Below are positions 25,643-35,978 of a stretch of DNA of 64,000 bases, piece by piece (position 1 is the first letter of the stretch; each line of letters starts with the position of its first letter). Below the pieces are notes generated by a model. That model saw only the letters and a program-made list of their open reading frames with translations, did not search any database and was not told where the DNA came from. Source of the stretch: an uncultured Erythrobacter sp. (GTDB lineage Bacteria; Pseudomonadota; Alphaproteobacteria; Sphingomonadales; Sphingomonadaceae); NCBI GenBank assembly GCA_937899785.1, contig CALCCG010000185.1, forward strand, positions 1 through 64,000, written 5' to 3'. Made by a program: the position numbers and the translations under genes.

Positions 25643-26833
25643 ATGGTTATTGAAAAACTGCGGCACAAAGCGCAGCAGGAAGCGGCGGAACAGCGCGCGC
25701 AGGAAGAGGCCCGCGCCGCGCGGCGCCGCAAGCGGCGTATGACGCTCGTTTCTCCCGCACTGGCCGCGCACGCGATCTTTGTCCCAGCGCTTGTGCTGTG
25801 GGGCGCCGCGCTTGGCGGGCTTAGCGTGCTCGCGCTTTCGAGCGTGACAATCGCGCGCATCACCATGTTTACCGGGTTAGGCTCGTTGGGGTCCTCCGCG
25901 CACTATGCGTTTGCGGCACTGGCCGCGACGTTGGGCGGCGTGCTGTCCTTGGCGCTGGCCAAGCTGGTGCAAAGCGCCGTTCGACGCTCGCACGAAGGCG
26001 CAGGGTTGGTAAGCATGGCGGGCCGCCGTGTCCGCCCGATCGACCCGGCCTCCGAACTGGGCAGCGCCAGCCTCGACACGCCGATCGAAGAGATGCCCTT
26101 TGCGCCCGGCGAAGCGGAAAACGAGCCGGAAGACGAGGTCCCGCCGGGTCTTTATGACACCGATGAGGAACCGCCCGTCACCCAAGCGCCCGTCACCCAG
26201 GTGGACGAGCCGTCGGCAGAAGAGCCACTCGAACTCGACGCCGCAAGCGAGATCGGTGAGGATGACGTTCTCGCGCTCGACACACCGCTGGACGCCGAAC
26301 CGGCGGGCAATGAGGCGCTGCCCGCGCTTGACCTTGGCGCGTTTCACGCGGTGGAAGAGACCGAAAGCGATAACGCCGCCCAACACGAAGGCGAACACCC
26401 AGACGCGGGCGAAGCGCCGGAAGGGCGCGACACCGCCGCCGCCCTCCCCGCCCCGCTCCCGGCTCCGCAAACAGGGATCGAAAAGCTGCGCCAGACCGCG
26501 CCCAAGGATCTCAGCCTTGTCCAACTCGTCGAACGCTTCGCTGCGGCGCTGCACGATGTCCAGGACCGCGAGCCCAGCGATTTCACCGCCGCCGCCGGGA
26601 TCCAGGGCCATTCCGACCGCGAAGCCGCGCTGGCCGAGGCGCTCAAGGCGCTGGCTCTGTTCTCGGAACACGGCTTTGCTAAGCCTGACGACGCAAGCGC
26701 CAAGCCGCCCCGCCGTTTTGGTTCGTCCTTTAGCGGCCAGTCAAGCAAGCCCAACACGTCGACCATCACCGAGACCGAAAGACAATTGCGCGACGCGCTC
26801 GACAAATTGCAGAATCTCAGCGGGGCCGCTTGA
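25643..26833 (+). CDS. Hypothetical membrane protein with acidic linker
   Basis: A 396-residue protein that I do not recognise. The N-terminus is a charged, probably coiled-coil helix (EKLRHKAQQEAAEQRAQEEA, then RRRKRR). Two membrane segments follow, at about residues 40-65 and 88-107. Residues about 130-280 are strongly acidic and Pro-rich (many Glu/Asp, e.g. EDEVPPGLYDTDEEPPV), suggesting disorder. The last 110 residues are helical (LSLVQLVERFAAALHDVQ and TETERQLRDALDKLQNLSG). It lies 63 bases after the glycosyltransferase on the same strand. G+C and codon use look native. It could be an inner-membrane scaffold or coupling factor; nothing here shows a catalytic site. Confidence 0.7.
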   Translation: MVIEKLRHKAQQEAAEQRAQEEARAARRRKRRMTLVSPALAAHAIFVPALVLWGAALGGLSVLALSSVTIARITMFTGLGSLGSSAHYAFAALAATLGGVLSLALAKLVQSAVRRSHEGAGLVSMAGRRVRPIDPASELGSASLDTPIEEMPFAPGEAENEPEDEVPPGLYDTDEEPPVTQAPVTQVDEPSAEEPLELDAASEIGEDDVLALDTPLDAEPAGNEALPALDLGAFHAVEETESDNAAQHEGEHPDAGEAPEGRDTAAALPAPLPAPQTGIEKLRQTAPKDLSLVQLVERFAAALHDVQDREPSDFTAAAGIQGHSDREAALAEALKALALFSEHGFAKPDDASAKPPRRFGSSFSGQSSKPNTSTITETERQLRDALDKLQNLSGAA

Positions 26834-26935
26834 ATCGGTGCCTAAGCTGCAAAATCCGCAAACAATGGCGGGTTTCGATGTATTCGGCGCAATGCCGTTA
26901 AAGCTGACCTAGGTCCACGCGCAACAATACTTCGC

Positions 26936-27112
26936 ATTGTGCGGTTGCAAAATCACTTCCCTCTTGGCAAGGGAGATGGCGAAACCCTCTGGGCGCTTAT
27001 CCGTTGAAAGCGCAGGAGCGAAGAGCACGCCGTCTGGACACACTGGCGACACCGGCAACGAAGCCGGTTCGCGCACCGCCAGGCCCGGCATCTGACAGGA
27101 TGGAACGACGCC
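26936..27112 (+). promoter_or_regulatory. Structured leader region of gltB
   Basis: Several hairpins lie in the 279 bases before gltB. GCGCTT (26993-26998) pairs with AAGCGC (27008-27013). A two-level stem pairs CTGGCG (27043-27048) with CGCCAG (27077-27082) and encloses ACCGGC (27051-27056) with GCCGGT (27063-27068). TCCCT (26958-26962) also pairs with AGGGA (26970-26974). ATTGTGC/TGCAAAAT at 26936-26953 is an imperfect palindrome. The stacked pairing suggests a structured 5' UTR. I could not match it to a known riboswitch class. Confidence 0.45.
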
Positions 27113-30100
27113 ATGGGATACCCGGTCTCCCAGGGTCTTTACGACCCCGCCAATGAACACGACGCCTGCGGCGTCGGCATGATCGCCCACATCAAGGGCG
27201 AGAAAAGCCATGCCATCGTTCAGCAGTCGCTCGAGATTCTGAACCGGATTGACCATCGCGGTGCGGTGGGCGCGGACCCGCTATTGGGCGATGGCGCGGG
27301 CATTCTGCTGCAAATCCCCGATCCTCTGCTGCGCAAATGGGCCGACGGGCACGGCCACACCCTGCCCCAGCCGGGCGATTACGCGGTGGCGATGTGCTTC
27401 ATGCCGCAAGACGAAGCCGCGCGCGCCTTCATCACCGAGCGGTTTGAGACCTTTATCGAGAAGGAGGGCCAGCGCCTGATCGGCTGGCGCGACGTGCCGA
27501 CCACGCTCGATGGGCTGGGCGATGCGGTGATCGATTCCATGCCGGTGATCCAGATGGCGGTGCTGGCGCGCGGCGCGAGCTGCGCCGATCAGGACGCGTT
27601 TGAGCGCAAGCTTCTGGTCATCCGCAAGCAGGTGCAAAACCCGCTTCCCGGCCTTGCCAAAAAGCACGATCTGCCCGGCCTCAACGATCTGTACATGCCG
27701 AGCTTTTCGAGCCGGACGATCGTTTATAAGGGCCTGCTCTTATGCGATCAGGTCGCCAGCTTTTACGACGATCTTCGCGATCCCGATTGCGTCTCGGCGC
27801 TGGGCCTGGTGCACCAGCGCTTTTCGACCAACACCTTTCCCAGCTGGCGGCTCGCCCACCCCTTCCGCCTGATCGCTCACAATGGTGAGATCAACACCGT
27901 GCGCGGCAATGTGAACTGGATGAACGCGCGCCGCCGGACGATGGAAAGCGAGCTGTTGGGCCCGGATCTCGACAAGATCTGGCCGATCATCCCGCACGGG
28001 CAATCGGACACGGCGTGCCTGGACAACGCGCTCGAATTGCTTCTGGCGGGGGGATATTCGCTCGCGCACGCCATGATGATGCTGATGCCCGAGGCCTGGG
28101 GCGGCAACACGCTGATGGATGAAGGCCGGCGCGCGTTCTACGAATACCACGCCGCTTTGATGGAGCCGTGGGACGGTCCGGCGGCGGTGTGCTTCACCGA
28201 TGGCCGCCAGATCGGCGCTACGCTTGATCGCAATGGCCTAAGACCAGCGCGCTTCTGCGTGACCAAGGACGATATTGTCTGTCTCGCCTCGGAAAGCGGC
28301 GTGCTGCCCTTTGCCGAAGACAACATCACCCGCAAATGGCGCCTGCAACCCGGCAAGATGCTGCTGATCGATCTGGAAAAGGGGCGTATCGTCGAAGACG
28401 GTGAGCTCAAGAGCGAGCTGGCTGAGGCCGCTCCCTACGGCGAATGGCTGGAACAGGCGCAGTTCAATCTTGACGATCTCGACCGGGTCGATCCTGAATT
28501 TGCCGAGCTGCCGCAGGACGAGAATCAGGAAACCCCCACCCTGTTGGAGGCCCAGCAGGCGTTTGGCTACACGCAGGAAGACGTCTCGAAGTTCCTCGAA
28601 CCGATGGCGCTCAAGGGGGACGATCCGATTGGGTCAATGGGCACTGACACGCCCATCGCGGTTTTGTCCGACAGGCCGCGCCTGCTTTACGATTACTTCA
28701 AGCAAAACTTTGCGCAGGTCACCAACCCACCGATTGATCCGATCCGCGAAGAGCTGGTGATGAGCCTGCTTTCCATGATCGGCCCGCGCCCCAACTTGCT
28801 GGGACACGCCGCGGGCACGCATAAGCGGCTTGAGGTCAAGCAGCCAATCCTCACCAATGAAGATCTGGCGAAAATCCGCTCGGTCGAAACGACTTTGGAC
28901 GGCGCGTTCCGCTGTTCCAACATCGATATGACGTGGGACGCGCAAAGCGGGGTCGAAGGGCTGGAGCTCGCGATCAAGGAAATGTGCTGGGCGGCGACCG
29001 ACGCCGTGCTGCAGGATCAGAACATCCTTGTGCTGTCGGATCGCAGGCAAGGCCCAGACCGGATCGCCATGCCCGCTTTGCTGGCGACGGCGGCGGTGCA
29101 CCATCACCTGGTGCGCCAGGGTTTGCGGATGCAAACGGGGCTTGTCGTCGAAACTGGCGAAGCGCGCGAAGTGCACCATTTCTGCGTGCTCGCGGGATAC
29201 GGCGCCGAAGCGATCAACCCGTATGTGGCGTTTGAGACGATCGAGGAAATCCGCGCGCGCAAGCACCCCGAAACCGCCGCGGCAGACGCCGAGCAGAACT
29301 ATATCAAGGCGATTGGCAAGGGCATTCGCAAAGTCATGTCGAAGATGGGCATTTCGACCTATCAATCCTATTGCGGCGCGCAGATCTTTGACGCGGTCGG
29401 CCTCTCGTCCGAGTTCGTCGACACCTATCTGACCGGCACCGCTACCACGATCGAGGGCATTGGCCTTTCCGAAGTGGGCGAGGAAGCCGTGCGTCGCCAC
29501 GCGCAGGCCTATGGCGACAACCCTTTGTACAAGGGCATGCTCGATGTCGGCGGTATCTACCAATATCGCCTGCGCGGCGAGGAGCACGCCTGGACGCCGC
29601 AAAACGTCGCCCAGCTCCAACACGCGGTGCGCGGTAACAAGGCCGAGACCTATGAGGAATTTGCCCAATCGATCAACGAGCAGTCCGAACGTTTGCTGAC
29701 GATCCGCGGCCTTATGGAGTTCGTGAAGGCGGACAAACCGCTCTCCATCGATGAGGTTGAACCCGCAAGCGAGATCGTCAAACGTTTCAGCACCGGCGCG
29801 ATGAGCTTGGGCTCGATCAGCCACGAAGCGCATTCGACCATGGCGCTGGCGATGAACAAGATCGGCGGCCGTTCGAACACCGGCGAAGGCGGCGAAGAGC
29901 CGTTCCGTTTCACCCCGCTGGAAAACGGGGATTCGATGCGCAGCCGGATCAAGCAGGTCGCCTCAGGCCGCTTTGGCGTGACGACTGAATACCTCGTCAA
30001 TTCCGACGATATCCAGATCAAGATGGCGCAAGGGGCCAAGCCGGGCGAAGGCGGCCAGCTGCCCGGCCACAAGGTCGATAAACGCATCGGCGCGGTCCGC

Positions 30101-31765
30101 CATTCGACGCCGGGCGTGGGGCTGATCTCCCCTCCGCCGCACCACGATATCTACTCGATCGAGGATCTCGCGCAGCTGATCCACGATTTGAAGAACGTCC
30201 AGCCCGAAGCGCGCATTTCGGTCAAGCTCGTGTCCGAAGTGGGCGTGGGCACGGTGGCCGCCGGGGTCTCCAAGGCGCGCGCGGACCACGTCACGATCTC
30301 TGGCTATGATGGCGGCACAGGCGCGTCCCCGCTGACCTCACTCACCCATGCGGGGAGCCCCTGGGAGATCGGTCTTGCCGAAACCCAGCAGACGCTGCTG
30401 CTCAACGATTTGCGCACAAGGATCGCGGTGCAGGTCGATGGCGGGCTGCGCACCGGGCGCGACGTCGCGATCGGCGCGCTTCTGGGCGCGGATGAGTTCG
30501 GCTTCTCGACCGCCCCGCTGATCGCCGCTGGGTGCATCATGATGCGCAAGTGCCACTTGAACACCTGCCCTGTCGGTGTCGCCACGCAAGACCCCGAACT
30601 GCGCAAGCGCTTCACCGGACAGCCTGAGCACGTGATCAATTACTTCTTCTTCGTCGCCGAAGAGCTGCGCGCGATCATGGCGCAAATGGGCTTTCGCACG
30701 ATGGACGAGATGGTGGGCCGGGTTGACCGGCTCGACATGAACCGCGTCCATCGCCACTGGAAGGCACGCGGCATCAATCTTGATCGCATTCTCTACAAGC
30801 CTGAGCTTCAGGACGGAGCCTCCCTGCGCCAGACCGAAGGCCAGGATCATGGCCTCGACGGCGCGATGGACAACCAACTGATCGTCGACTGTCGCGAAGC
30901 CATTGCGGGCAGAAAGCCCGTTCAACTTTCCTACGACATCCGCAACGTCAACCGCACCGTCGGCGCGATGCTATCAGGCGAGGTGGCCAAGGCGCATGGG
31001 CATGAAGGCCTGCCGCCGGATTGCATTCGCATCAACCTCACCGGCGTGGCCGGGCAAAGCTTTGGCGCGTGGGTCGCGCATGGGGTGACGCTCGATCTGG
31101 TCGGCGACGCCAACGATTATGTCGGCAAAGGCCTTTCCGGAGGCCGTCTGATCGTGCGCCAACCGGAAGCGGCGCAGCGCGCGGCCAACGAAAACATCAT
31201 CGTTGGCAACACCGTTCTGTACGGCGCGATCGCGGGCGAGGCCTATTTCAACGGCGTGGGCGGTGAGCGCTTTGCGGTGCGCAATTCGGGCGCGATCGCG
31301 GTGGTCGAGGGCGCGGGCGATCACGCGTGCGAATATATGACGGGCGGTGTCGTCGTCGTGCTGGGCAAGACGGGCCGCAACTTTGCCGCGGGCATGAGCG
31401 GCGGTGTCGCCTATGTCTACGATCCCGACGGCACTTTCTCGCAGCTTGTGAATCACGCGCAGGTCGACCTCGTGCCGATCCGCGCCGAAGCGGACCGTGA
31501 TGAAGGCACCGGCCGCCCGCGCCAGCGCCCGCGCTCCGTCAACGATTTTGGCATGGGCGACATGTTGTACCACGATGCAGAACGCCTGCGTATCCTGGTC
31601 GAGCGGCACCAGCTGCACACGGGCAGCGCGGTTGCGGGAGAGCTGCTCGCGGATTGGGACAACGCTCTTGGCCAATTCACCAAGGTCATGCCGCGCGACT
31701 ACAAGCGCGCGCTCGAAGCGATGGAGGCCGAACGCCTCGAAGCGGCCAGCGTGGCGGCGGAGTAA
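27113..31765 (+). CDS. gltB: Glutamate synthase (NADPH), large subunit
   Basis: A 1550-residue protein of normal length for GltB. The N-terminal glutaminase domain has its nucleophile at Cys19 ([15 protein letters not shown]), which must be exposed by removal of an 18-residue propeptide. Its substrate-binding region includes [20 protein letters not shown]. The FMN/3Fe-4S synthase domain contains [28 protein letters not shown] and [14 protein letters not shown]. The cluster cysteines are in [19 protein letters not shown]. The C-terminal beta-helix (GXG-repeat) domain spans about residues 1290-1490. It makes two glutamates from glutamine and 2-oxoglutarate, with GltD supplying electrons. gltD follows after 12 bases. 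Confidence 0.98.
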   Translation: MGYPVSQGLYDPANEHDACGVGMIAHIKGEKSHAIVQQSLEILNRIDHRGAVGADPLLGDGAGILLQIPDPLLRKWADGHGHTLPQPGDYAVAMCFMPQDEAARAFITERFETFIEKEGQRLIGWRDVPTTLDGLGDAVIDSMPVIQMAVLARGASCADQDAFERKLLVIRKQVQNPLPGLAKKHDLPGLNDLYMPSFSSRTIVYKGLLLCDQVASFYDDLRDPDCVSALGLVHQRFSTNTFPSWRLAHPFRLIAHNGEINTVRGNVNWMNARRRTMESELLGPDLDKIWPIIPHGQSDTACLDNALELLLAGGYSLAHAMMMLMPEAWGGNTLMDEGRRAFYEYHAALMEPWDGPAAVCFTDGRQIGATLDRNGLRPARFCVTKDDIVCLASESGVLPFAEDNITRKWRLQPGKMLLIDLEKGRIVEDGELKSELAEAAPYGEWLEQAQFNLDDLDRVDPEFAELPQDENQETPTLLEAQQAFGYTQEDVSKFLEPMALKGDDPIGSMGTDTPIAVLSDRPRLLYDYFKQNFAQVTNPPIDPIREELVMSLLSMIGPRPNLLGHAAGTHKRLEVKQPILTNEDLAKIRSVETTLDGAFRCSNIDMTWDAQSGVEGLELAIKEMCWAATDAVLQDQNILVLSDRRQGPDRIAMPALLATAAVHHHLVRQGLRMQTGLVVETGEAREVHHFCVLAGYGAEAINPYVAFETIEEIRARKHPETAAADAEQNYIKAIGKGIRKVMSKMGISTYQSYCGAQIFDAVGLSSEFVDTYLTGTATTIEGIGLSEVGEEAVRRHAQAYGDNPLYKGMLDVGGIYQYRLRGEEHAWTPQNVAQLQHAVRGNKAETYEEFAQSINEQSERLLTIRGLMEFVKADKPLSIDEVEPASEIVKRFSTGAMSLGSISHEAHSTMALAMNKIGGRSNTGEGGEEPFRFTPLENGDSMRSRIKQVASGRFGVTTEYLVNSDDIQIKMAQGAKPGEGGQLPGHKVDKRIGAVRHSTPGVGLISPPPHHDIYSIEDLAQLIHDLKNVQPEARISVKLVSEVGVGTVAAGVSKARADHVTISGYDGGTGASPLTSLTHAGSPWEIGLAETQQTLLLNDLRTRIAVQVDGGLRTGRDVAIGALLGADEFGFSTAPLIAAGCIMMRKCHLNTCPVGVATQDPELRKRFTGQPEHVINYFFFVAEELRAIMAQMGFRTMDEMVGRVDRLDMNRVHRHWKARGINLDRILYKPELQDGASLRQTEGQDHGLDGAMDNQLIVDCREAIAGRKPVQLSYDIRNVNRTVGAMLSGEVAKAHGHEGLPPDCIRINLTGVAGQSFGAWVAHGVTLDLVGDANDYVGKGLSGGRLIVRQPEAAQRAANENIIVGNTVLYGAIAGEAYFNGVGGERFAVRNSGAIAVVEGAGDHACEYMTGGVVVVLGKTGRNFAAGMSGGVAYVYDPDGTFSQLVNHAQVDLVPIRAEADRDEGTGRPRQRPRSVNDFGMGDMLYHDAERLRILVERHQLHTGSAVAGELLADWDNALGQFTKVMPRDYKRALEAMEAERLEAASVAAE

Positions 31766-31777
31766 AGAGCAAGGACT

Positions 31778-33214
31778 ATGGGCAAAGACACCGGATTTCT
31801 CGAATTGGATCGGCGCGAGCGCGACTATCTCGATCCTGCGCAGCGGCTGAACAATTACCGCGAGTTTGTGGTGCAGCCGAGCGATGGCGCGCTGTCGGAT
31901 CAGGCCTCGCGCTGCATGGATTGCGGCATTCCTTATTGTCACAACGGCTGTCCGGTGAACAACATGATCCCGGACTGGAACCACCTCGTCTATGAAGGCG
32001 ATTGGAAGAACGCGCTGGACGTCCTGCACAGCACAAACAACTTCCCTGAGTTTACCGGCCGCATCTGCCCCGCCCCCTGCGAGGCGAGCTGCACGCTCAA
32101 CATCGTTGACCAGCCGGTTACGATCAAATCGATCGAATGCGCGATTATTGACCGGGGCTGGAAGGAAGGCTGGGTCAAACCCCAGATACCCCAGATCAAA
32201 ACCGGCAAATCGGTTGCGGTCATCGGTTCCGGCCCCGCAGGGCTGGCCTGCGCGCAACAACTCGCGCGCGCGGGTCACTCGGTCACCGTTTTCGAAAAGG
32301 CGGACCGGATCGGCGGTTTGCTGCGCTACGGCATTCCTGACTTCAAGATGGAAAAGCACCTCATCAACCGCCGCGCGGTTCAGATGGAGGCCGAAGGAGT
32401 CGAGTTTCGCACCAGCAAGGAAGTGGGCGTCGATATCTCGTTCGCCAGCCTCAAAGAGAACTTTGACGCGGTCGTACTTTCGGGCGGTGCGGAAGACGCG
32501 CGCCCGCTCGCCATTCCGGGCGCGGAGATGTCGGGCGTACGGCTCGCAATGGAGTTCTTGACGCAGCAGAACAAGCGCAATGCGGGCGACAACGAAGAGC
32601 GCGCCGCGCCGCGCGGCAGCCTGCTGGCAACGGGCAAGCATGTCGTCGTGATCGGCGGCGGCGATACGGGCAGCGATTGCGTGGGCACATCGAACCGCCA
32701 AGGCGCGGCCTCGGTGACCCAGCTCGAAATCATGCCCAAACCGCCTGAGCATGAGGACAAGGCGATGACCTGGCCCGATTGGCCGGTCAAGCTGCGCACC
32801 TCCTCAAGCCATGAGGAAGGCGTGGATCGCGACTGGGCGGTGCTGACCAAGCGCGTCGTCGGCGATGGCGAGATTGTCAACGGCCTTGAATGCGCGCGGG
32901 TTGAGTGGGTGGATGGCAAGATGCGCGAGATTGTGGGCAGCGAGTTCACGCTCAAAGCGGATCTGCTTCTGCTGGCGATGGGCTTTGTCGGCCCCAAGAA
33001 AAAGGGTCTCCTTGAACAAGCGGGCGTTGCGCTCACGGGGCGCGGCAATGTCGAGGCGGATGAGCAAAGCTACACCACCAGCGAGCCGGGCGTCTTTGCC
33101 TGCGGCGACATGCGGCGCGGCCAGAGCCTCGTCGTCTGGGCGATCCGCGAAGGCCGCCAATGCGCCGCCAGCGTCGACGAAGCGCTGATGGGCGCCACCG
33201 AACTGCCGCGTTGA
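31778..33214 (+). CDS. gltD: Glutamate synthase, small subunit
   Basis: A 478-residue flavoprotein that carries electrons from NADPH through FAD to GltB. The N-terminal 4Fe-4S region has Cys46, 49, 54 and 58 ([14 protein letters not shown]) and Cys97, 101 and 105 (CPAPCEASC). FAD-binding and NADPH-binding Rossmann motifs are [17 protein letters not shown] and [17 protein letters not shown]. The C-terminal [18 protein letters not shown] is the FAD-contact block of the family. Start ATG 31778 has AAGGA upstream, 12 bases after the gltB stop; the two form an operon. Confidence 0.98.
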   Translation: MGKDTGFLELDRRERDYLDPAQRLNNYREFVVQPSDGALSDQASRCMDCGIPYCHNGCPVNNMIPDWNHLVYEGDWKNALDVLHSTNNFPEFTGRICPAPCEASCTLNIVDQPVTIKSIECAIIDRGWKEGWVKPQIPQIKTGKSVAVIGSGPAGLACAQQLARAGHSVTVFEKADRIGGLLRYGIPDFKMEKHLINRRAVQMEAEGVEFRTSKEVGVDISFASLKENFDAVVLSGGAEDARPLAIPGAEMSGVRLAMEFLTQQNKRNAGDNEERAAPRGSLLATGKHVVVIGGGDTGSDCVGTSNRQGAASVTQLEIMPKPPEHEDKAMTWPDWPVKLRTSSSHEEGVDRDWAVLTKRVVGDGEIVNGLECARVEWVDGKMREIVGSEFTLKADLLLLAMGFVGPKKKGLLEQAGVALTGRGNVEADEQSYTTSEPGVFACGDMRRGQSLVVWAIREGRQCAASVDEALMGATELPR

Positions 33215-33237
33215 ATTTGCGCATAAGGCGATCGGGG

Positions 33238-35343
33238 TCAGTGTCGCGTTCTCGCGCTTTCGATGAAAGACTGCCGGTGCCACGCTACGGCCTGCTTTTG
33301 ACGGCGATGGGTCTGGACAGAGGGCGTTGGTGACGTTTTGGGATCGGTCTTCTCGTCAGCTCGCCGATACAAGAAAAACCGGAACACCGCTGTGACCAAC
33401 AGAGCAGAGGCCAAATACTGAAGCAATCCGATAAACGGAGTGGAAAAATCAAACCGGATTCTGGATGAACCTTTCATCCAAACGACGATCATATTGTTCA
33501 CCAGTTCTAAGACCTTAGCCATAACCGGCACGGCGGCGACGCCCGTTAGGATTGTCACTAAGCCTGTGAATCTCTGAGCGCCAATCGAAACACTGTGTAT
33601 GTCCTCCTGCAGGCCAGTAAGCTTGGTCTGATTGAAGGTGTAAAACCTTTTGGCGATAAAGCTGTCGAGGTAATCGATCCGGCTGCGCAAAATTGCGATG
33701 TTTTCAAAATTGTCGCTCAGGTTGCGCTGGATGAATTCGCGGTAATGTTGATAGCCCTCAATCCGCTCAAAGTGCAGGCTGTCGACCAGACGCCAGTATG
33801 TGCGGGCGTAGGATTCGCACCAATCCAGGCGATACCGCAGGCCTCCAGCGACGGGACTTAGGGGCAGAGGGGTCGGATCGGCTTCCGGTGACGGCTCGGC
33901 GTTGCTCCTATCGGATCCATCATCAGACCGCTCTTCCTTCGTGTCGCAAGTTTCGCCGGAATGGACCGGTGCGTTGGGATCGCGCAATTGCTCTGTGAAG
34001 CGTTCTTCCAAGCCCTCGATCTGGCTCTCTTGGTGGCCATATTGCGCGGCCTCGTCCTGAAGCACGCGCAGTTCATTTTGCACTCGCGCGAGCCGTTCGT
34101 ATTCGTGCATCGAGGCCAATCGGTACATTCCGATATTGTGCAGCGTGTCGATGATACGGCCGATCTGCCATTCCGCCTGATGCGGGCACACCACCATATA
34201 GCCAAGCGGCTGGGTGTAGTCTGGCTTCTTGCCCTCAGCGCCCCCTCCCAAAGGGAACCCGGCCCCGCCAAGCGAAGAGACGTAAAGCGCGCGGCGCCGA
34301 TTGATCAGCGTCAGGCAGTACTCCCTGTCATTGGAAATCGGCTGGGCGTCTTCCGGCCATTTCGTGCTGTCATTCGACACGATCGGGTTCACGTCTTCCA
34401 CGATCCGCTGCGTGGCACGCAAAACATTGTCGAGATGGCGCCGCTTGAATTTCAGCTTCGACTGCACCCTTCGAATAATGTCCTGATCAGGCGTCTTCGA
34501 AAAAAAGAGGGGTGTGTTTGCGAGATCCCACTTCTCCGGGCGCCGTGGCAACTGATCCAAAGACAAGCCAAAGGAATGGCCGATAAAATCCGCAAAACGC
34601 AGCGCCTTATCGTCGACACAAGCAATCCCTGTCTGAGGGTCTGTCTTTTCCAATGCGCGAAAGATCTTGCCCTGAATCGTATGGAGGTTGCGCGAAATCG
34701 CGAGCGAAAGATCACTCATTTGAGCACCGTTATCGGGCTCTGGCTTGGTCCTCGTATTGGGATGAATTCGCGGACCGGGGCTTAGCCTGCATCCTTGCGC
34801 CTCAAACAAGGCCTGCTGATACTCAGCGTTCATGTCCCAGGTAAGGAAACTGAGAATGTCTCCAAGATCCTGGATCGGGAAGGTCTCACGGTCCTCAATC
34901 GGATCGAGCGGATACTGACTGCGCTTTCCATGAAATTCAGTGTAGTCAATAATCAGTTTTCTTGACCAGAATTCCTCATACACCTCAAAACCGATGGTAA
35001 TCCGGACAATTCCACGACTCAGTTTGAATTTGTACTTTTGCGAATAGGATTCGCCCGGTTCAATTATATTTATGTCTTCAGGCAGTTCACTTTCGTCGTT
35101 GATATGTTCCTTTGGTGTTTCAACTCCGGGCGAATCAGCTTTTATCCAGCCTTCGATTGTCGAATTTGCATCTCTCCTCGTACGTGCAAAGACCTCCGCA
35201 ATTTTCGTATGCCAATCGTCGTCATCCAGCCCTTGCTGCTTAAAATAGGCGCGGTGCCAGATAATCGCGGGGTGGCCAATTTTGACCAAGCGCTTCTTGT
35301 GCAAATGCCCATTAAGCGTCTCGGGCAAACGGTCTGCATCCAT
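33238..35343 (-). CDS. Large orphan protein with two C-terminal membrane segments, foreign base composition
   Basis: A 701-residue protein with no family I recognise. The N-terminal third (to about 200) looks like a beta-rich globular domain (YSQKYKFKLSRGIVRITIGF; RKLIIDYTEFHGKRSQYP). The middle (about 200-430) is mixed, with many charged residues and a Gly-rich turn GGAGFPLGGGAEGKKP. A helical, probably coiled-coil part (about 430-590) has an acidic Pro-rich insert (EERSDDGSDRSNAEPSPEAD). Two membrane segments follow at about 592-612 and 636-659, then a basic tail, giving a CorA-like outline without a GMN motif. Sampled 60-base lines of the gene and its upstream region are 38-50% G+C by hand count, against about 72% in the neighbouring gltD line. 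ATG 35343 has AGGAG upstream. The contrast suggests horizontal transfer. It converges with gltD. Confidence 0.75.
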   Translation of the reverse strand: MDADRLPETLNGHLHKKRLVKIGHPAIIWHRAYFKQQGLDDDDWHTKIAEVFARTRRDANSTIEGWIKADSPGVETPKEHINDESELPEDINIIEPGESYSQKYKFKLSRGIVRITIGFEVYEEFWSRKLIIDYTEFHGKRSQYPLDPIEDRETFPIQDLGDILSFLTWDMNAEYQQALFEAQGCRLSPGPRIHPNTRTKPEPDNGAQMSDLSLAISRNLHTIQGKIFRALEKTDPQTGIACVDDKALRFADFIGHSFGLSLDQLPRRPEKWDLANTPLFFSKTPDQDIIRRVQSKLKFKRRHLDNVLRATQRIVEDVNPIVSNDSTKWPEDAQPISNDREYCLTLINRRRALYVSSLGGAGFPLGGGAEGKKPDYTQPLGYMVVCPHQAEWQIGRIIDTLHNIGMYRLASMHEYERLARVQNELRVLQDEAAQYGHQESQIEGLEERFTEQLRDPNAPVHSGETCDTKEERSDDGSDRSNAEPSPEADPTPLPLSPVAGGLRYRLDWCESYARTYWRLVDSLHFERIEGYQHYREFIQRNLSDNFENIAILRSRIDYLDSFIAKRFYTFNQTKLTGLQEDIHSVSIGAQRFTGLVTILTGVAAVPVMAKVLELVNNMIVVWMKGSSRIRFDFSTPFIGLLQYLASALLVTAVFRFFLYRRADEKTDPKTSPTPSVQTHRRQKQAVAWHRQSFIESARTRH

Positions 35344-35978
35344 CAAAGCGCTCCTGGAAGTGGAGAAGAAGACTATAAATGTGTCGATCTAAACGGTGAC
35401 CGACACAGTGATTTTGTTGCCTTAGACAGATTACTTCAATCCTTTACAACTCAAACTGTGTCAGGACTGGTAGAAGTTCGCCAATTCATTGTGCAGTTCA
35501 CCTTTCTTGTCTTTCCTGCACGATTACCGTTCGTTACAAAGGCCGTTGGAGACAGTCGCAATTTGGTCAGACCTCATACGTCCGCAGGCGGCCGCCCGAT
35601 GCGGCGACGTGGGGGAGGTTTTGCGCTTTTCTGAGTATCAAACGGGCTGACGCGTAAGGTCCGTTTTTGCGCATTCGGATTGTGTAAGCTGTGTCTCCTA
35701 CACGGGCGGCGGCGAGGTTAGGCTCGGTTAGCCAGCACAAAGGCCAGTGCGCGCGTGTTTTCAGGTGCTTATCCCCGAAATTCACTGAGGATTGCGGGGC
35801 GCTTGGGCGGGTTTGCCTTGCCATTGCCCCCCTTTTCGGGCGATCCTTGCCTTGAAGGTTGAGGAAGCCTGTTCGGCGCTGGCGCCGTGCGACTTTGCGT
35901 CCATGCAGACGCGAGGCCCGGAGCCGCAACAAGGGAAAGCGTGGCGCGCCCGGGCGGCGGTCGCCGCGAGATCGACGT
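35344..35978. other. Gene-poor, AT-rich-to-mixed region between the orphan gene and the porin gene
   Basis: About 635 bases without a convincing gene. The first 290 bases are AT-rich (38-45% G+C in sampled lines) and continuous in composition with the orphan gene; they hold the TGTGTC repeats. The remainder returns to high G+C and leads into the porin gene. Open frames here lack ribosome sites and protein-like composition. I found no tRNA-like or integrase-like sequence. Confidence 0.6.
35380..35462. repeat. TGTGTC/GACACA repeats upstream of the orphan gene
   Basis: TGTGTCG at 35380-35386 and CGACACA at 35401-35407 form a 7-base inverted repeat with a 14-base spacer. GACACAGT at 35402-35409 also pairs with ACTGTGTC at 35455-35462 (8 bases, 45-base spacer). 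Three half-sites within 83 bases, 37 to 119 bases upstream of the start codon, suggest a regulator-binding region. No regulator gene is adjacent. Confidence 0.45.

Noticed and set aside
26936-27112. Glycine riboswitch before gltB
   Set aside because: A CTCTGG-like stretch resembles part of that class, but the conserved core elements (CACCGAAGG and CTCAGG followed by GGAC) are not found in order.
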